DNA of 64,000 bases from Abyssalbus ytuae (GTDB taxonomy: Bacteria > Bacteroidota > Bacteroidia > Flavobacteriales > Flavobacteriaceae): the NCBI RefSeq assembly GCF_022807975.1, contig NZ_CP094358.1, positions 1,798,001 through 1,862,000 on the forward strand. The letters are read 5' to 3'. The notes beneath the pieces are model-generated. The model was not told where the DNA came from. It searched no databases and worked only from the letters and a program-made list of their open reading frames with translations. Of the stretch, positions 45,919 through 55,521 are shown piece by piece; the first letter of the stretch is position 1, and each line of letters opens with the position of its first letter. The position numbers and the translations under genes were made by a program.

Positions 45919-47634
45919 TCAAACTTTTCTACTGTTCAACAATTTTTTTGCAGCATAATTAGCAGCCCGTGCAGTGAGAGCCATATAAGTTAACGATGGA
46001 TTCTGACACGCTGAAGAAGTCATACATGCACCATCGGTTACATATACGTTGGGTACGGTATGAATTTCATTATACTTGTTTACTACAGAAGTCCCGGGGT
46101 CATAGCCCATTCGCGCGGTTCCCATTTCATGAATGCCGTTGCCAGGATAGCATGGGTTCTTATATCCCTTTACATTTTTAAATCCTGCCGTTTTAAGCAT
46201 TAAAACTGCTTCTTTTAAAGCATCTTCACGCATTTTTTCTTCATTCTGTTTGTATTCACAATCAAAAGTTACAGTGGGCAAACCCCAATCATCTAATTTA
46301 TCGTAATCAAGATACATTCTGTTTTCATGATAAGGCAAACATTCTCCAAAACAGTTAATCCCTATTCCCCACTGCCCTGGCTTGGTTAAATCCTCTACCA
46401 GGTCTTCACCATAATTTAATTCGCCTACAGCCCTTCTCCAATTACTCCGGCCGGCACCACCCTGCATGCTGTATCCTCTAATAAAATCTTTTTTCTCACT
46501 GTTCTCATCAAGATTCTGAAATCTGGGGACATAAAAACCAGCAGGTTTACGACCTTTATAATAATCATCTTCATGACCTTCCCAGGTTGCCTGGGCTCCC
46601 ACTTTAAAATGATGATCCATTAAATTATGCCCCAGTTCGCCGGAATCATTCCCTAATCCGTTCGGAAAACGTTTAGATTTTGATTTCAATAATATACTTG
46701 TGGTTGGTACCGCACCTGCACAACAAAATATAATATCCGAATAAAATTCAAAATTTTCTTTACTATTGGCATCAATAACTTTCACTCCGGTTGCTTTACC
46801 TGAAATTTCATCATAAATAATTTCGTGTACTATTGAGTGAGGCCTTAAAACCATATTTCCGGTTCTTTCAGCTGCCGGGAGAGTAGATGAATTACTACTG
46901 AAATAAGCCCCGAACGGACAACCTCTTATACATCTGTTACGATACTGGCATCTACTTCTGCCCTCAAATTCTTTGTTGCTGTTTATATGGGCTGCCCGTG
47001 TATTTATTACCCTCCTGTCTTTATAATTTGCAGCTACTCCTTTTCTGAATTCTTCTTCTACACAATTAAATTCAAAGGGAGGCTCAAAAATTCCGTCAGG
47101 TAAATGTGATAACCCTTCTTTTTTACCTGCAATTCCCATATATTTTTCTACTTTGTCGTACCAGGATTCTAAGTCTTTATAACGTATAGGCCAATCTACC
47201 CCGTATCCGTCTTTTTTATTAGCTTCAAAATCAAGATCGCTCCACCTAAAAGACATACGGGCCCACATTAAAGATTTTCCTCCCACATGATAACCCCGAA
47301 TCCAGTCAAACCGTTTTTCTTCGTTATAAGGATGTTGAATGTCATTCACAAACCAGTGTTTACTGGCCTCTCCTGTAGTATAGCCTGTCCGGGCCTGTTT
47401 TTCCTGTTTTTCCCTGTCTTCCCGGGTAGCTTCTCCCCTGTGTTCAAAATCCCACGGGTCTTTATGCATGGTGGGGTAGTCTTCTATGTGTTTTATCATT
47501 CTCCCTCTTTCCAGCACTAAAGTTTTAAGTCCGTTTTCACATAACTCTTTTGCTGCCCATCCTCCTGTTATTCCGGTACCAATTACAATGGCATCGTACC
47601 TTTCTAGAGGTTTACCATAATAATATTCAGTCAT
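45919..47634 (-). CDS. GMC-family FAD-dependent sugar oxidoreductase 1
   Basis: 571 residues. FAD-binding GTGITGGWAAKELCENGLKT at residues 19-38, a cysteine cluster CRYQ-type (CQYRNRCIRGCPFGAYFS), and the C-terminal GMC domain with the catalytic His region GIHEMGTARMGYDPG and NPSLTYMALTARAA. With its small subunit it resembles the periplasmic gluconate/sorbitol dehydrogenases and the glucoside 3-dehydrogenases of Bacteroidota and Proteobacteria. No signal peptide of its own, so it is presumably exported with the partner. It belongs to a four-gene operon with a second pair. Confidence 0.92.
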   Translation of the reverse strand: MTEYYYGKPLERYDAIVIGTGITGGWAAKELCENGLKTLVLERGRMIKHIEDYPTMHKDPWDFEHRGEATREDREKQEKQARTGYTTGEASKHWFVNDIQHPYNEEKRFDWIRGYHVGGKSLMWARMSFRWSDLDFEANKKDGYGVDWPIRYKDLESWYDKVEKYMGIAGKKEGLSHLPDGIFEPPFEFNCVEEEFRKGVAANYKDRRVINTRAAHINSNKEFEGRSRCQYRNRCIRGCPFGAYFSSNSSTLPAAERTGNMVLRPHSIVHEIIYDEISGKATGVKVIDANSKENFEFYSDIIFCCAGAVPTTSILLKSKSKRFPNGLGNDSGELGHNLMDHHFKVGAQATWEGHEDDYYKGRKPAGFYVPRFQNLDENSEKKDFIRGYSMQGGAGRSNWRRAVGELNYGEDLVEDLTKPGQWGIGINCFGECLPYHENRMYLDYDKLDDWGLPTVTFDCEYKQNEEKMREDALKEAVLMLKTAGFKNVKGYKNPCYPGNGIHEMGTARMGYDPGTSVVNKYNEIHTVPNVYVTDGACMTSSACQNPSLTYMALTARAANYAAKKLLNSRKV

Positions 47635-47682
47635 TTATTGGTTGGTTTGGTTGGTTTGGTTATAAATTACCTGTTTTTTTAT

Positions 47683-48255
47683 TTATAATGCCCAGGCTTT
47701 TCCTCCGGTTAACTCTTCTACATTTCCACAAGGAATATACTGTCCGGGTATCGGATCATAGGCCAATATATTTTCCCCTACCTGTTCACTGTTTTTATAG
47801 GCCATAACCGTCATCCATCGTATACCTCCTAAAATTTCGGTTATTTCTGCATCCTCTGTATTTTTCTCTTCATCCTTAAAGGCATCATTAAGAAGGGCAG
47901 TATAATTTTCATCCGAAACTTTGTTTAAATCCTCATTGTATGTTGTTTTTATTTTTTCAATAAGTAATCCCAGCGATTTTTTAATAGACTCCTGTTCATC
48001 GGGACTACTCACCTCTTTTACCCAAAGGTCAATAAACTGTGGTACATTTACTTCGGATGCAGAAGGGGTATCGGTTTTTGGAATGATGATATCTACAATT
48101 CTACTCACAACAAGACCTTCGTCTACAGTTAGAAACCCGGGGGTCCATGTTGCTACATCAGTTTTACAACTTTCCAACAAACTTAAAACGGCAGGGGTTG
48201 CCACCACAGCACTTAAGGAAAATCCTAAATTCTTTATTGCGTTTCTTCTATTCAT
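47683..48255 (-). CDS. Gluconate 2-dehydrogenase subunit 3 family protein (small subunit 2)
   Basis: 190 residues, homologous to the other small subunit over its whole length. Tat-type leader MNRRNAIKNLGFSLS, then LSLLESC, TVDEGLVVSRIVDIIIPKTD, VNVPQFIDLWVKEV and the shared ending DPIPGQYIPCGNVEELTGGKAWAL. It lies 11 bp downstream of its GMC partner and 48 bp upstream of the next GMC gene. It should act as the export and membrane-anchoring subunit. Confidence 0.92.
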   Translation of the reverse strand: MNRRNAIKNLGFSLSAVVATPAVLSLLESCKTDVATWTPGFLTVDEGLVVSRIVDIIIPKTDTPSASEVNVPQFIDLWVKEVSSPDEQESIKKSLGLLIEKIKTTYNEDLNKVSDENYTALLNDAFKDEEKNTEDAEITEILGGIRWMTVMAYKNSEQVGENILAYDPIPGQYIPCGNVEELTGGKAWAL

Positions 48256-48266
48256 TTTTCAGTGTT

Positions 48267-49976
48267 TTAAAGGTTCTTTTTCTTAAGTTCTTTCACTGCA
48301 TAATCTGCAGCCCGGGCAGTAAAAGCCATATATGTTAATGACGGGTTTTGACAACCTGACGAGGTCATAAATGAACCATCGGTAACAAATACATTTTTGG
48401 CAGCATGAACCTGGTTAAAATTATTTAAAACAGACGTTTTAGGGTCTTTTCCCATCCGGGCAGTTCCCATTTCGTGAATACCAAGTCCCATCCCATAACT
48501 GGCATCATAACCATGAACCTCTTTAAAACCGGCTTCTTCCAACATAGCAATGGCCTGTTCCTGCATATCTTTACGCATTTTCTTTTCATTTTCCCCGATA
48601 TCGGCATCAAAAGTTACGGTTGGCATTCCATATTTATCTTTTAAATCGTAATTTAAGTACATCTTATTATCATGGGTTGGTAAGATTTCACCAAATGCTG
48701 TCATACCCATAGACCATCCACCCGGTTCTAACAGGGTTTTCTTAAATTCAGGTCCGAATTTAAGTTCGTTAATGGCCTCAGACCAGTTGGTTCTGCTGGC
48801 CCCTCCCTGATACCCGTATCCTCTTAAAAATTCGGTTTTAGATTCTTCATCACCTAAATTTCTAAATCGGGGAATATAAACACCGTTTGGTTTTCTTCCT
48901 TTATAATATTTATCATTGAAACCGTCAAACTTTCCTGATGCCCCCACTCTAAAATGATGATCCATAATATTATGCCCCAACTCTCCGGAGTCATTTCCAA
49001 AACCATTTGGAAAACGGTCAGATTTAGTTTGCAACATAATAGAAGTAGAACCTACTGTGGAAGCACACAGAAATATTATTTTGGCGTTAAACTCCATGGT
49101 TTCATTTGTTTCAGAATCCAGCACTTTTACCCCGGTAGCTTTTTGGGAATCTTTATCATACATTATTTCATATACGATTGAGTTGGGCCTTAAAGTCATA
49201 TTGCCTGTTTTTTCTGCTGCAGGCAAAGTAGATGAATTACTACTGAAATATCCTCCAAAAGGGCAACCCCTGGAGCATCTGTTCCTGAATTGACAGTGAC
49301 TTCTTCCTTCAAATTCGCCACCTGTTAAATGTGCCACCCGTCCTGCCGTTACAACCCGGCCATTAAATTTATTGGCTACTTCCTTTTTAAAATGATCTTC
49401 TACACAATTTAATGGCATATGAGGTAAAAACTTACCATCCGGTAATTGCTTTAAACCCAGATTTTCTCCACTTACTCCTATAAAACTTTCAACATAATCA
49501 TACCAGGGAGCGATTTCTTTATATCTAACCGGCCAGTCCACAGCAATACCTTCTTTAGCATTTGCTTCAAAATCCAAATCACTTAACCTGTAACTATGCC
49601 TCCCCCACATTATAGAACGCCCTCCTACATGATATCCTCTTATCCAGTCAAACCTTCGGTCTTCAGAATAAGGATTTTCCAAATCATTCACGAACCAATG
49701 TTCCATATCCTGATTGGTTACATAACCTGTTCGGTGCTGTTTCGGCTTTTTTTGAATTGTTTCCTGGGTAGGTTGTCCTGTATGTTTAAAATCCCACGGA
49801 TCCATATGCATAGTAGGATAATCTTCTATATGTTTCACCATTCTTCCCCGTTCAAGGACCAGGGTCTTTAAACCCTTTTCACACAATTCCTTGGCAGCCC
49901 ATCCGCCTGAGATCCCTGTTCCTACTACAATGGCATCAAATTTTTCCGGTGGTTTGTTATAATAAAAGTTGTTCAT
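48267..49976 (-). CDS. GMC-family FAD-dependent sugar oxidoreductase 2
   Basis: 569 residues, the first gene of the operon and a paralog of the enzyme at 45919. FAD motif GTGISGGWAAKELCEKGLKT, cysteine cluster CQFRNRCSRGCPFGGYFS, GMC C-domain GIHEMGTARMGKDPKTS and NPSLTYMAFTARAA. Two distinct GMC/small-subunit pairs in a row suggest different glycoside substrates or stereochemistry. It is divergent from the epimerase/DUF1080 genes, and the 143-bp intergenic region probably holds promoters for both. Confidence 0.92.
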   Translation of the reverse strand: MNNFYYNKPPEKFDAIVVGTGISGGWAAKELCEKGLKTLVLERGRMVKHIEDYPTMHMDPWDFKHTGQPTQETIQKKPKQHRTGYVTNQDMEHWFVNDLENPYSEDRRFDWIRGYHVGGRSIMWGRHSYRLSDLDFEANAKEGIAVDWPVRYKEIAPWYDYVESFIGVSGENLGLKQLPDGKFLPHMPLNCVEDHFKKEVANKFNGRVVTAGRVAHLTGGEFEGRSHCQFRNRCSRGCPFGGYFSSNSSTLPAAEKTGNMTLRPNSIVYEIMYDKDSQKATGVKVLDSETNETMEFNAKIIFLCASTVGSTSIMLQTKSDRFPNGFGNDSGELGHNIMDHHFRVGASGKFDGFNDKYYKGRKPNGVYIPRFRNLGDEESKTEFLRGYGYQGGASRTNWSEAINELKFGPEFKKTLLEPGGWSMGMTAFGEILPTHDNKMYLNYDLKDKYGMPTVTFDADIGENEKKMRKDMQEQAIAMLEEAGFKEVHGYDASYGMGLGIHEMGTARMGKDPKTSVLNNFNQVHAAKNVFVTDGSFMTSSGCQNPSLTYMAFTARAADYAVKELKKKNL

Positions 49977-50119
49977 TAGTTAAGGTAATTTTATTGATTG
50001 TCTCAAATATATAAATTAATTTTTTACATTAGATGCGTATTTTTTTTATGAAGTTTTAAATACAAAGGCTCCATTGTTAAATTATTCATAATTTTTTGTT
50101 AAAATTAATAACTAACCAC

Positions 50120-51130
50120 ATGAAAAGACAAAGTTTATTTAAGACACTATTCCTGTCAGGAATTGCTTTATTGATATTTGCATCCTGCGGAAATAAACAA
50201 AAGAAAAAAGAAGAACCCTCTCCCGTTTCACAAGAGAGTAAAGACTCTATCGAAACAACCGGTCCTTTTTTTAAGCTCTCCCTTGCCCAGTGGTCACTTC
50301 ACAAAGCTATAAGAGAAGACAAAACATTGTCAAATATGGATTTTGCAAAAAAAGCAAAAGAGCTGGGATTCCAAGGTATAGAATATGTAAGCCAACTATA
50401 TCCTCTGGAAGAAGGCAATGAACAAGCCAGCTTAGACAGCATTGTTACTGAACTTAAAAAAAGAAGTGAAGAGTATGGTTTAAAAAATGTATTGATTATG
50501 ATTGACCATGAAGGAGATCTTGCAGTAAATGATAAAGCAGAAAGAGATAAAGCTATTGAAAAACATAAAAAATGGGTTAATGCTGCCGCTACCCTGGGTT
50601 GTAGTTCTGTCAGGGTAAACCTGTTTGGAGGTGAAGCCGAAAAAGACCCTCAAATATGGCATGCCAATGCTGTTGACGGCCTGGGGCGTTTAACTCAATA
50701 TGCAGCCACTAAAAATATTAATGTAATTGTTGAAAATCACGGAGGATTATCATCAGATGCCGAAAAATTAACAGCCGTAATAAAAGAAATCAACCTGCCA
50801 AATTGCGGTACTTTACCGGATTTTGGCAATTTTTGTGTGCAAAGAGAAGGAGGTGAACGTTGGGGTACTCCTTGTGTAAAAGAATATGACAAGTACAAAG
50901 GCGTGGCCGAAATGTTACCTTATGCTAAAGGTGTAAGTGCAAAATCCTACGATTTTGACAGCCTTGGCAATGAAACAACTATTAATTATTCCAAAATGAT
51001 AAAAATAATTAAAGATGCAGGTTATACCGGGTTTATAGGAGTTGAGTATGAAGGGAATAAGCTGAGGGAAGAAGAAGGAATAATAGCCACTAAAAAACTA
51101 TTATTAAAGGAAGCAAAAGACTTAAACTAA
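50120..51130 (+). CDS. Exported sugar phosphate isomerase/epimerase-like lipoprotein
   Basis: 336 residues from ATG 50120 (an 8-residue longer frame begins at 50096). Lipobox IFASCGN, then a Lys/Glu-rich linker and an AP-endonuclease-2/xylose isomerase-like TIM barrel: FKLSLAQWSLHKAIREDKTL, GFQGIEYVSQLY, INVIVENHGGLSSDAEKL, NCGTLPDFGNFC, GVSAKSYDFDSLGN and FIGVEYEGNKLREEEG give the metal-ligand set (Glu, Asp/His, Glu). It lies in the cell envelope and may act on oxidised sugars. A terminator follows. Confidence 0.88.
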   Translation: MKRQSLFKTLFLSGIALLIFASCGNKQKKKEEPSPVSQESKDSIETTGPFFKLSLAQWSLHKAIREDKTLSNMDFAKKAKELGFQGIEYVSQLYPLEEGNEQASLDSIVTELKKRSEEYGLKNVLIMIDHEGDLAVNDKAERDKAIEKHKKWVNAAATLGCSSVRVNLFGGEAEKDPQIWHANAVDGLGRLTQYAATKNINVIVENHGGLSSDAEKLTAVIKEINLPNCGTLPDFGNFCVQREGGERWGTPCVKEYDKYKGVAEMLPYAKGVSAKSYDFDSLGNETTINYSKMIKIIKDAGYTGFIGVEYEGNKLREEEGIIATKKLLLKEAKDLN

Positions 51131-51159
51131 TTATAGATTGTGACACATCAAACATCTTT

Positions 51160-51180
51160 GTCTTTTTAAAATAAAAAGAC
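51160..51180 (+). terminator. Intrinsic terminator
   Basis: Stem GTCTTTTT/AAAAAGAC followed by ttttctttaattttat, 29 bp after the stop of the epimerase gene at 50120. Confidence 0.7.
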
Positions 51181-51216
51181 TTTTCTTTAATTTTATACTA
51201 ACTAACCAATAAAATT

Positions 51217-52446
51217 ATGAATAAGAAAATTCAGTTTCAACTTTCGCTGATGATGTTCCTTGAATTCTTTATCTGGGGAGGGTGGTTTGTTACCCTGGGG
51301 TCGTTTCTTGGAAACAATTTGCAGGCCACCGGCGCTGAAACCGCTATGGCATATTCCACTCAATCATGGGGTGCTATCATTGCTCCTTTTATTATAGGGC
51401 TGATAGCCGATCGCTTTTTTAATGCCGAAAGAATTTTAGGTTTTCTTCATCTTATCGGTGCTTTTTTAATGTATCAAATGTCACAGTCGGCAGAATTCAG
51501 TGGATTTTACCCATACGTTTTAGGGTATATGATACTATATATGCCCACTTTGGCTTTGGTAAATTCAGTTTCATTTAATCAAATGAAAGATCCGGCAAAA
51601 CAATTTCCTTTTGTAAGGGTGTTTGGGACCATTGGCTGGATTATTGCCGGATGGGTAATCAGCTTTGCTTTTAAATGGGATAGTATTGAAAATATTCAAA
51701 ACGGAATGCTTTCCAATACTTTCATGATGGTTTCCATAGCCTCTTTGGTATTAGGGGTTTTCAGTTTTACTTTACCAAAAACACCTCCAAAAGTTTCAAA
51801 AGGTGAAAAAGTAAGCCTTGCCGATATTATTGGTTTAGATGCATTAAAACTTTTAAAAGACCGGAATTTTCTTATGTTCTTCCTTTCTTCCGTATTAATA
51901 TGTATACCGTTAGCGTTCTATTATCAAAATATAAGTCCCTTCTTAACTGAAAAACAGGTGGAGAACTCAACAGCCTGGGCTTCATTGGGACAAGTATCTG
52001 AAGTTTTGTTCATGCTTTTACTTCCTTTCTTTTTCAAAAAATACGGATTCAAAAAAACTATACTTTTCGGTATGTTAGCATGGGGTATCAGATACTTACT
52101 ATTTGCTTTTGGAAATGCCGGGGATCTCTTCTTCATGTTTGTTATAGGTATTGCACTACATGGCATTTGTTATGATTTCTTTTTTGTTTCAGGACAAATC
52201 TATACCGATTCCAAAGCTGGAGAAAAGATAAAAAGTGCTGCACAGGGCCTGATTACCCTGGCCACATACGGAGTAGGTATGCTTATTGGTTTTTGGGTAG
52301 CAGGTAAAATTGTGGATTCGCACCTACTGGCCGCAGGCGAACATGACTGGAAACAAATTTGGATATTCCCTGCTATTTTTGCCTTTGGGGTGATGATTTT
52401 ATTTACTATCTTCTTTAAAAACGAAAAAGTAGAATATAAAGCATAA
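51217..52446 (+). CDS. MFS transporter, nucleoside:H+ symporter-like
   Basis: 409 residues and about 12 membrane helices. The N-terminal segment QLSLMMFLEFFIWGGWFVTLG and the loop ADRFFNAERILGF match the nucleoside permease (NupG/XapB) branch of the MFS. In Bacteroidota this branch often stands among sugar genes, so here it more likely imports the oxidised or epimerised sugar than nucleosides. Its stop lies 4 bp before the Gfo/Idh gene. Confidence 0.88.
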   Translation: MNKKIQFQLSLMMFLEFFIWGGWFVTLGSFLGNNLQATGAETAMAYSTQSWGAIIAPFIIGLIADRFFNAERILGFLHLIGAFLMYQMSQSAEFSGFYPYVLGYMILYMPTLALVNSVSFNQMKDPAKQFPFVRVFGTIGWIIAGWVISFAFKWDSIENIQNGMLSNTFMMVSIASLVLGVFSFTLPKTPPKVSKGEKVSLADIIGLDALKLLKDRNFLMFFLSSVLICIPLAFYYQNISPFLTEKQVENSTAWASLGQVSEVLFMLLLPFFFKKYGFKKTILFGMLAWGIRYLLFAFGNAGDLFFMFVIGIALHGICYDFFFVSGQIYTDSKAGEKIKSAAQGLITLATYGVGMLIGFWVAGKIVDSHLLAAGEHDWKQIWIFPAIFAFGVMILFTIFFKNEKVEYKA

Positions 52447-52450
52447 ATAC

Positions 52451-53593
52451 ATGAGAAAATTAAGAATGGGAATGGTTGGCGGTGGAAAAGGTTCTTTTAT
52501 AGGAGATGTACACCGAAAAGCCGCTTCTATTGACGGAATGATTGAACTTGTTTGCGGAGCATTCAGCAGCACACCGGAAAAATCCATACAGTCGGGAAAA
52601 GAACTCTATCTTCCGCAAAACCGGTGTTACGGCACTTTTGAGGAGATGATAAAAAAAGAAAAAGAACTGCCCGAAGAGGAACGCATGGACTTTGTATCTA
52701 TTGTTACTCCTAATTATATGCATTTTGCTCCGGCAAAAATGGCTTTGGAAAACGGTTTTCATGTAGTATGCGACAAACCTGTTACATTAACTCTTGAAGA
52801 GGCTGGTGAACTTCAGAAAACAGTAGAAAAAACAGGCCTTATTTTTGCTTTAACCCATAACTACACCGGTTACCCTATGGTAAAGCAGGCCAAAGCCATG
52901 GTAAAAAATGGTGATATTGGAAATATAAGGAAAATCCAGGTTCAATATTTACAAGGGTGGTTGGCCACAGCTGTAGAAAAAACAGGACAAAAACAAGCTT
53001 CATGGCGGGTAGATCCTAAACGGTCGGGAATTGGCGGTGCGCTAGGTGATATCGGCACCCATGCCGAAAACCTGACAGAGTACATTAGTGGCCTTAAAAT
53101 AAAAGAACTGGCAGCCGATTTAGGACAATTTGGAGAAGGAAGAACCCTTGACGATGATGGCAATGTTTTACTTCGAATGGAAAACGGGGCAAAAGGAACT
53201 CTTTCATTTTCCCAAATTGCCACAGGGGAAGAAAATAACCTTGCTATAAGAATATACGGAGAGAAAGGCAGCCTTGAGTGGCATCAGGAAAATCCTAATG
53301 AATTAATTACACGGTGGTTAGATCAACCTAAAAAAGTTTTTACCCCTAACGGTAATAATTTATATCCCGAAGCTGCTTCAGCCTCCCGGATACCTTCGGG
53401 TCATCCTGAAGGATATCTGGAAGCTTTTGCCACCATTTATAAAAATTTTGCCCTTCATTTAATGGCCAATTTAAACGGGGTGAACATTGAAAATATTGAA
53501 TATCCTTCAATTGATGACGGCGTTAGAGGGATGAAATTTATTTATGCTACAGTAGAAAGCAATAAGAATAACTCTCAATGGACTAAAATATAA
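52451..53593 (+). CDS. Gfo/Idh/MocA-family oxidoreductase
   Basis: 380 residues. N-terminal Rossmann domain (MGMVGGGKGSFIGDVHRKAA), the signature VVCDKPVTLTLEEAGEL with the conserved lysine of the EKP motif, and a C-terminal domain with RVDPKRSGIGGALGDIGTHAENL including the catalytic His-Asp region. Such enzymes oxidise or reduce sugar hydroxyls with NAD(P); some reduce or make 3-keto sugars. It is in the operon after the transporter. A hairpin separates it from the next gene. Confidence 0.92.
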   Translation: MRKLRMGMVGGGKGSFIGDVHRKAASIDGMIELVCGAFSSTPEKSIQSGKELYLPQNRCYGTFEEMIKKEKELPEEERMDFVSIVTPNYMHFAPAKMALENGFHVVCDKPVTLTLEEAGELQKTVEKTGLIFALTHNYTGYPMVKQAKAMVKNGDIGNIRKIQVQYLQGWLATAVEKTGQKQASWRVDPKRSGIGGALGDIGTHAENLTEYISGLKIKELAADLGQFGEGRTLDDDGNVLLRMENGAKGTLSFSQIATGEENNLAIRIYGEKGSLEWHQENPNELITRWLDQPKKVFTPNGNNLYPEAASASRIPSGHPEGYLEAFATIYKNFALHLMANLNGVNIENIEYPSIDDGVRGMKFIYATVESNKNNSQWTKI

Positions 53594-53603
53594 TCTAGAA
53601 TTT

Positions 53604-53637
53604 AGACCTGCCAGGTTTTTAAAAATCTGGCAGGTCT
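53604..53637 (+). terminator. Strong hairpin between the Gfo/Idh and epimerase genes
   Basis: Perfect 11-bp stem AGACCTGCCAG/CTGGCAGGTCT with a 12-nt loop. Only a short T run follows, so it may be a partial terminator or an mRNA-stabilising hairpin. The form (gacctgccagg ... cctggcaggtc) resembles dispersed palindromes of Bacteroidota. Confidence 0.6.
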
Positions 53638-53652
53638 TTCAACCAAAATACA

Positions 53653-54705
53653 ATGAAAACAATTAAAGGACCAGCTATTTTTTTAGCACAGTTTGTAGAT
53701 AAAAAAGCTCCTTTTAATTCTTTGGACGGAATGTGTAAATGGGCTGCAGATTTAGGATATAAAGGTATTCAGATTCCTACCTGGGAATCATTTTTAATTG
53801 ATTTGGAGAAAGCGGCTGAAAGTCAGGATTATTGTGATGAGCTAAAAGGAAAAATTAGTTCTTATGGCCTGGAAATAACCGAACTTTCCACCCACCTGCA
53901 AGGCCAATTGGTGGCAGTGCATCCTGCTTATGACATTATGTTTGATAATTTTGCTCCTGACGTGGTAAAAAACAATCCCAAAGCAAGAACAGAATGGGCA
54001 GTACAAACGGTAAAAAATGCTGCGATAGCAAGCAAGAGGCTAGGCTTAAATGTACATGCTACATTTTCGGGTGCTTTACTTTGGCATACATGGCACCCGT
54101 GGCCGCAACGTCCACCCGGGCTGGTAGAAATGGGGTTTGAGGAACTGGCAAAAAGGTGGCTCCCTATTTTAAATGTTTTTGATGAAAACGGTGTAGACGT
54201 ATGCTATGAAGTTCATCCCGGAGAAGATATTCACGACGGTGATACTTTTGAACGCTTTCTGTCTGCCACAGGCAACCATAAACGGGTTAACATTCTGTAC
54301 GATCCTTCACATTTTGTACTTCAGCAACTGGATTATATTGAATATATAGATCATTATCACGAGTTTATAAAAGCATTTCATGTAAAAGATTCCGAATTCA
54401 ACCCTACAGGCAAAAAAGGGGCATTTGGCGGCTATAATAATTGGGGAGACCGCGCCGGACGTTACCGTTCTTTAGGAGATGGTCAAATTGACTTTAAAAC
54501 CATTTTTTCAAAACTTACGCAATACGGTTGCGATGTTTGGGCGGTAATGGAATGGGAATGTTGTATTAAAAGCCCGGAGCAGGGCGCCCGTGAGGGAGCA
54601 CCTTTTATAAAAAGCCATATTATTGAAGCTACTGAAAAAGCTTTTGATGATTTTGCCGGGGCGGATATTGATAAAGAAAAGCTGAAAAAAATATTAGGTT
54701 TTTAA
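53653..54705 (+). CDS. Cytoplasmic sugar phosphate isomerase/epimerase
   Basis: 350 residues, TIM-barrel AP-endonuclease 2 family without a signal peptide: GYKGIQIPTWESF, GLEITELSTHLQGQL, VDVCYEVHPGEDIHDGDTF (Glu, His ligands), VNILYDPSHFVLQQL, IKAFHVKDSEFNPTG and VWAVMEWECCIKSPEQGA (final Glu). Close relatives occur in glycoside 3-oxidation loci. It would act on the imported sugar intermediate, for example isomerising a keto-sugar. Confidence 0.9.
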   Translation: MKTIKGPAIFLAQFVDKKAPFNSLDGMCKWAADLGYKGIQIPTWESFLIDLEKAAESQDYCDELKGKISSYGLEITELSTHLQGQLVAVHPAYDIMFDNFAPDVVKNNPKARTEWAVQTVKNAAIASKRLGLNVHATFSGALLWHTWHPWPQRPPGLVEMGFEELAKRWLPILNVFDENGVDVCYEVHPGEDIHDGDTFERFLSATGNHKRVNILYDPSHFVLQQLDYIEYIDHYHEFIKAFHVKDSEFNPTGKKGAFGGYNNWGDRAGRYRSLGDGQIDFKTIFSKLTQYGCDVWAVMEWECCIKSPEQGAREGAPFIKSHIIEATEKAFDDFAGADIDKEKLKKILGF

Positions 54706-54768
54706 CTTTTGCAGGAGGTAATCCTAACAGAGCTCCCCATTGGTAATAAAACATAAAATTATTTTAAC

Positions 54769-55521
54769 ATGAAAAAAATACTCATCCCCGCATTAGTTTT
54801 TGCAACAGTTTTTGCATGTAAACAACCCCAAAAGGAAGCAAAATCAGAGGTAAGTGAAATACAACAGGAAGAAAAGCAGGAAATAACACAACCAAATCCG
54901 GAATGGACTTATCTTTTTGACGGAACATCATTTAAAGGATGGCATATTTATAATGGAGGTGAAGTAACAGATACAACCCCGTGGAAAATTGCATACTCTG
55001 CCATGGTGTTTGATGGCAGAAAAGAGGGGCCTGAATATAATTTAGTAACCGATAAAGAGTATACTGACTTTAAATTAAGCCTCGAATGGAAAATTTCGGA
55101 AGGAGGAAACAGCGGGGTTATGTGGGGGGTCAAAGAAGAAGAAAAATATGCACAACCTTATCTTACCGGACCCGAAATACAGGTATTGGATAATGAAAAA
55201 CATCCGGATGGAAAATACCCCAGCCACCATGCCGGAGCTTTATACGATATGATTGCCCCTCCTGAAAATATAACCAACCCTGTTGGGGAGTGGAATAAAT
55301 ACGAAATTTATATCAACCATAAAACCAATGAAGGGAAAGTGTGGCTAAACGGAACCTTAACTGCACAATTTCCATTAGAAGGAGAAGAATGGGCAACACT
55401 CATTGCCAACTCAAAATTTAAAGATTGGGAAGGGTTCGGCAAAAGCAAAACCGGTAAAATATGTTTACAGGATCATGAAGATAAAGTATGGTATAAAAAC
55501 ATTAAAATACAAGAGCTGTAA
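54769..55521 (+). CDS. DUF1080 lipoprotein (3-keto-disaccharide hydrolase family)
   Basis: 250 residues. Lipoprotein signal FATVFACKQPQKE, then the jelly-roll DUF1080 domain: WTYLFDGTSFKGWHIYNGG, FKLSLEWKISEGGNSGVMW, YLTGPEIQVLDNEKHPD, VWYKNIKIQEL at the end. This family (PF06439) contains hydrolases that cleave 3-keto-glycosides by elimination/hydration rather than classic glycosidase chemistry. It is located in the envelope, next to periplasmic GMC oxidases. Its stop overlaps the start of the second DUF1080 gene by one base. Confidence 0.9.
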   Translation: MKKILIPALVFATVFACKQPQKEAKSEVSEIQQEEKQEITQPNPEWTYLFDGTSFKGWHIYNGGEVTDTTPWKIAYSAMVFDGRKEGPEYNLVTDKEYTDFKLSLEWKISEGGNSGVMWGVKEEEKYAQPYLTGPEIQVLDNEKHPDGKYPSHHAGALYDMIAPPENITNPVGEWNKYEIYINHKTNEGKVWLNGTLTAQFPLEGEEWATLIANSKFKDWEGFGKSKTGKICLQDHEDKVWYKNIKIQEL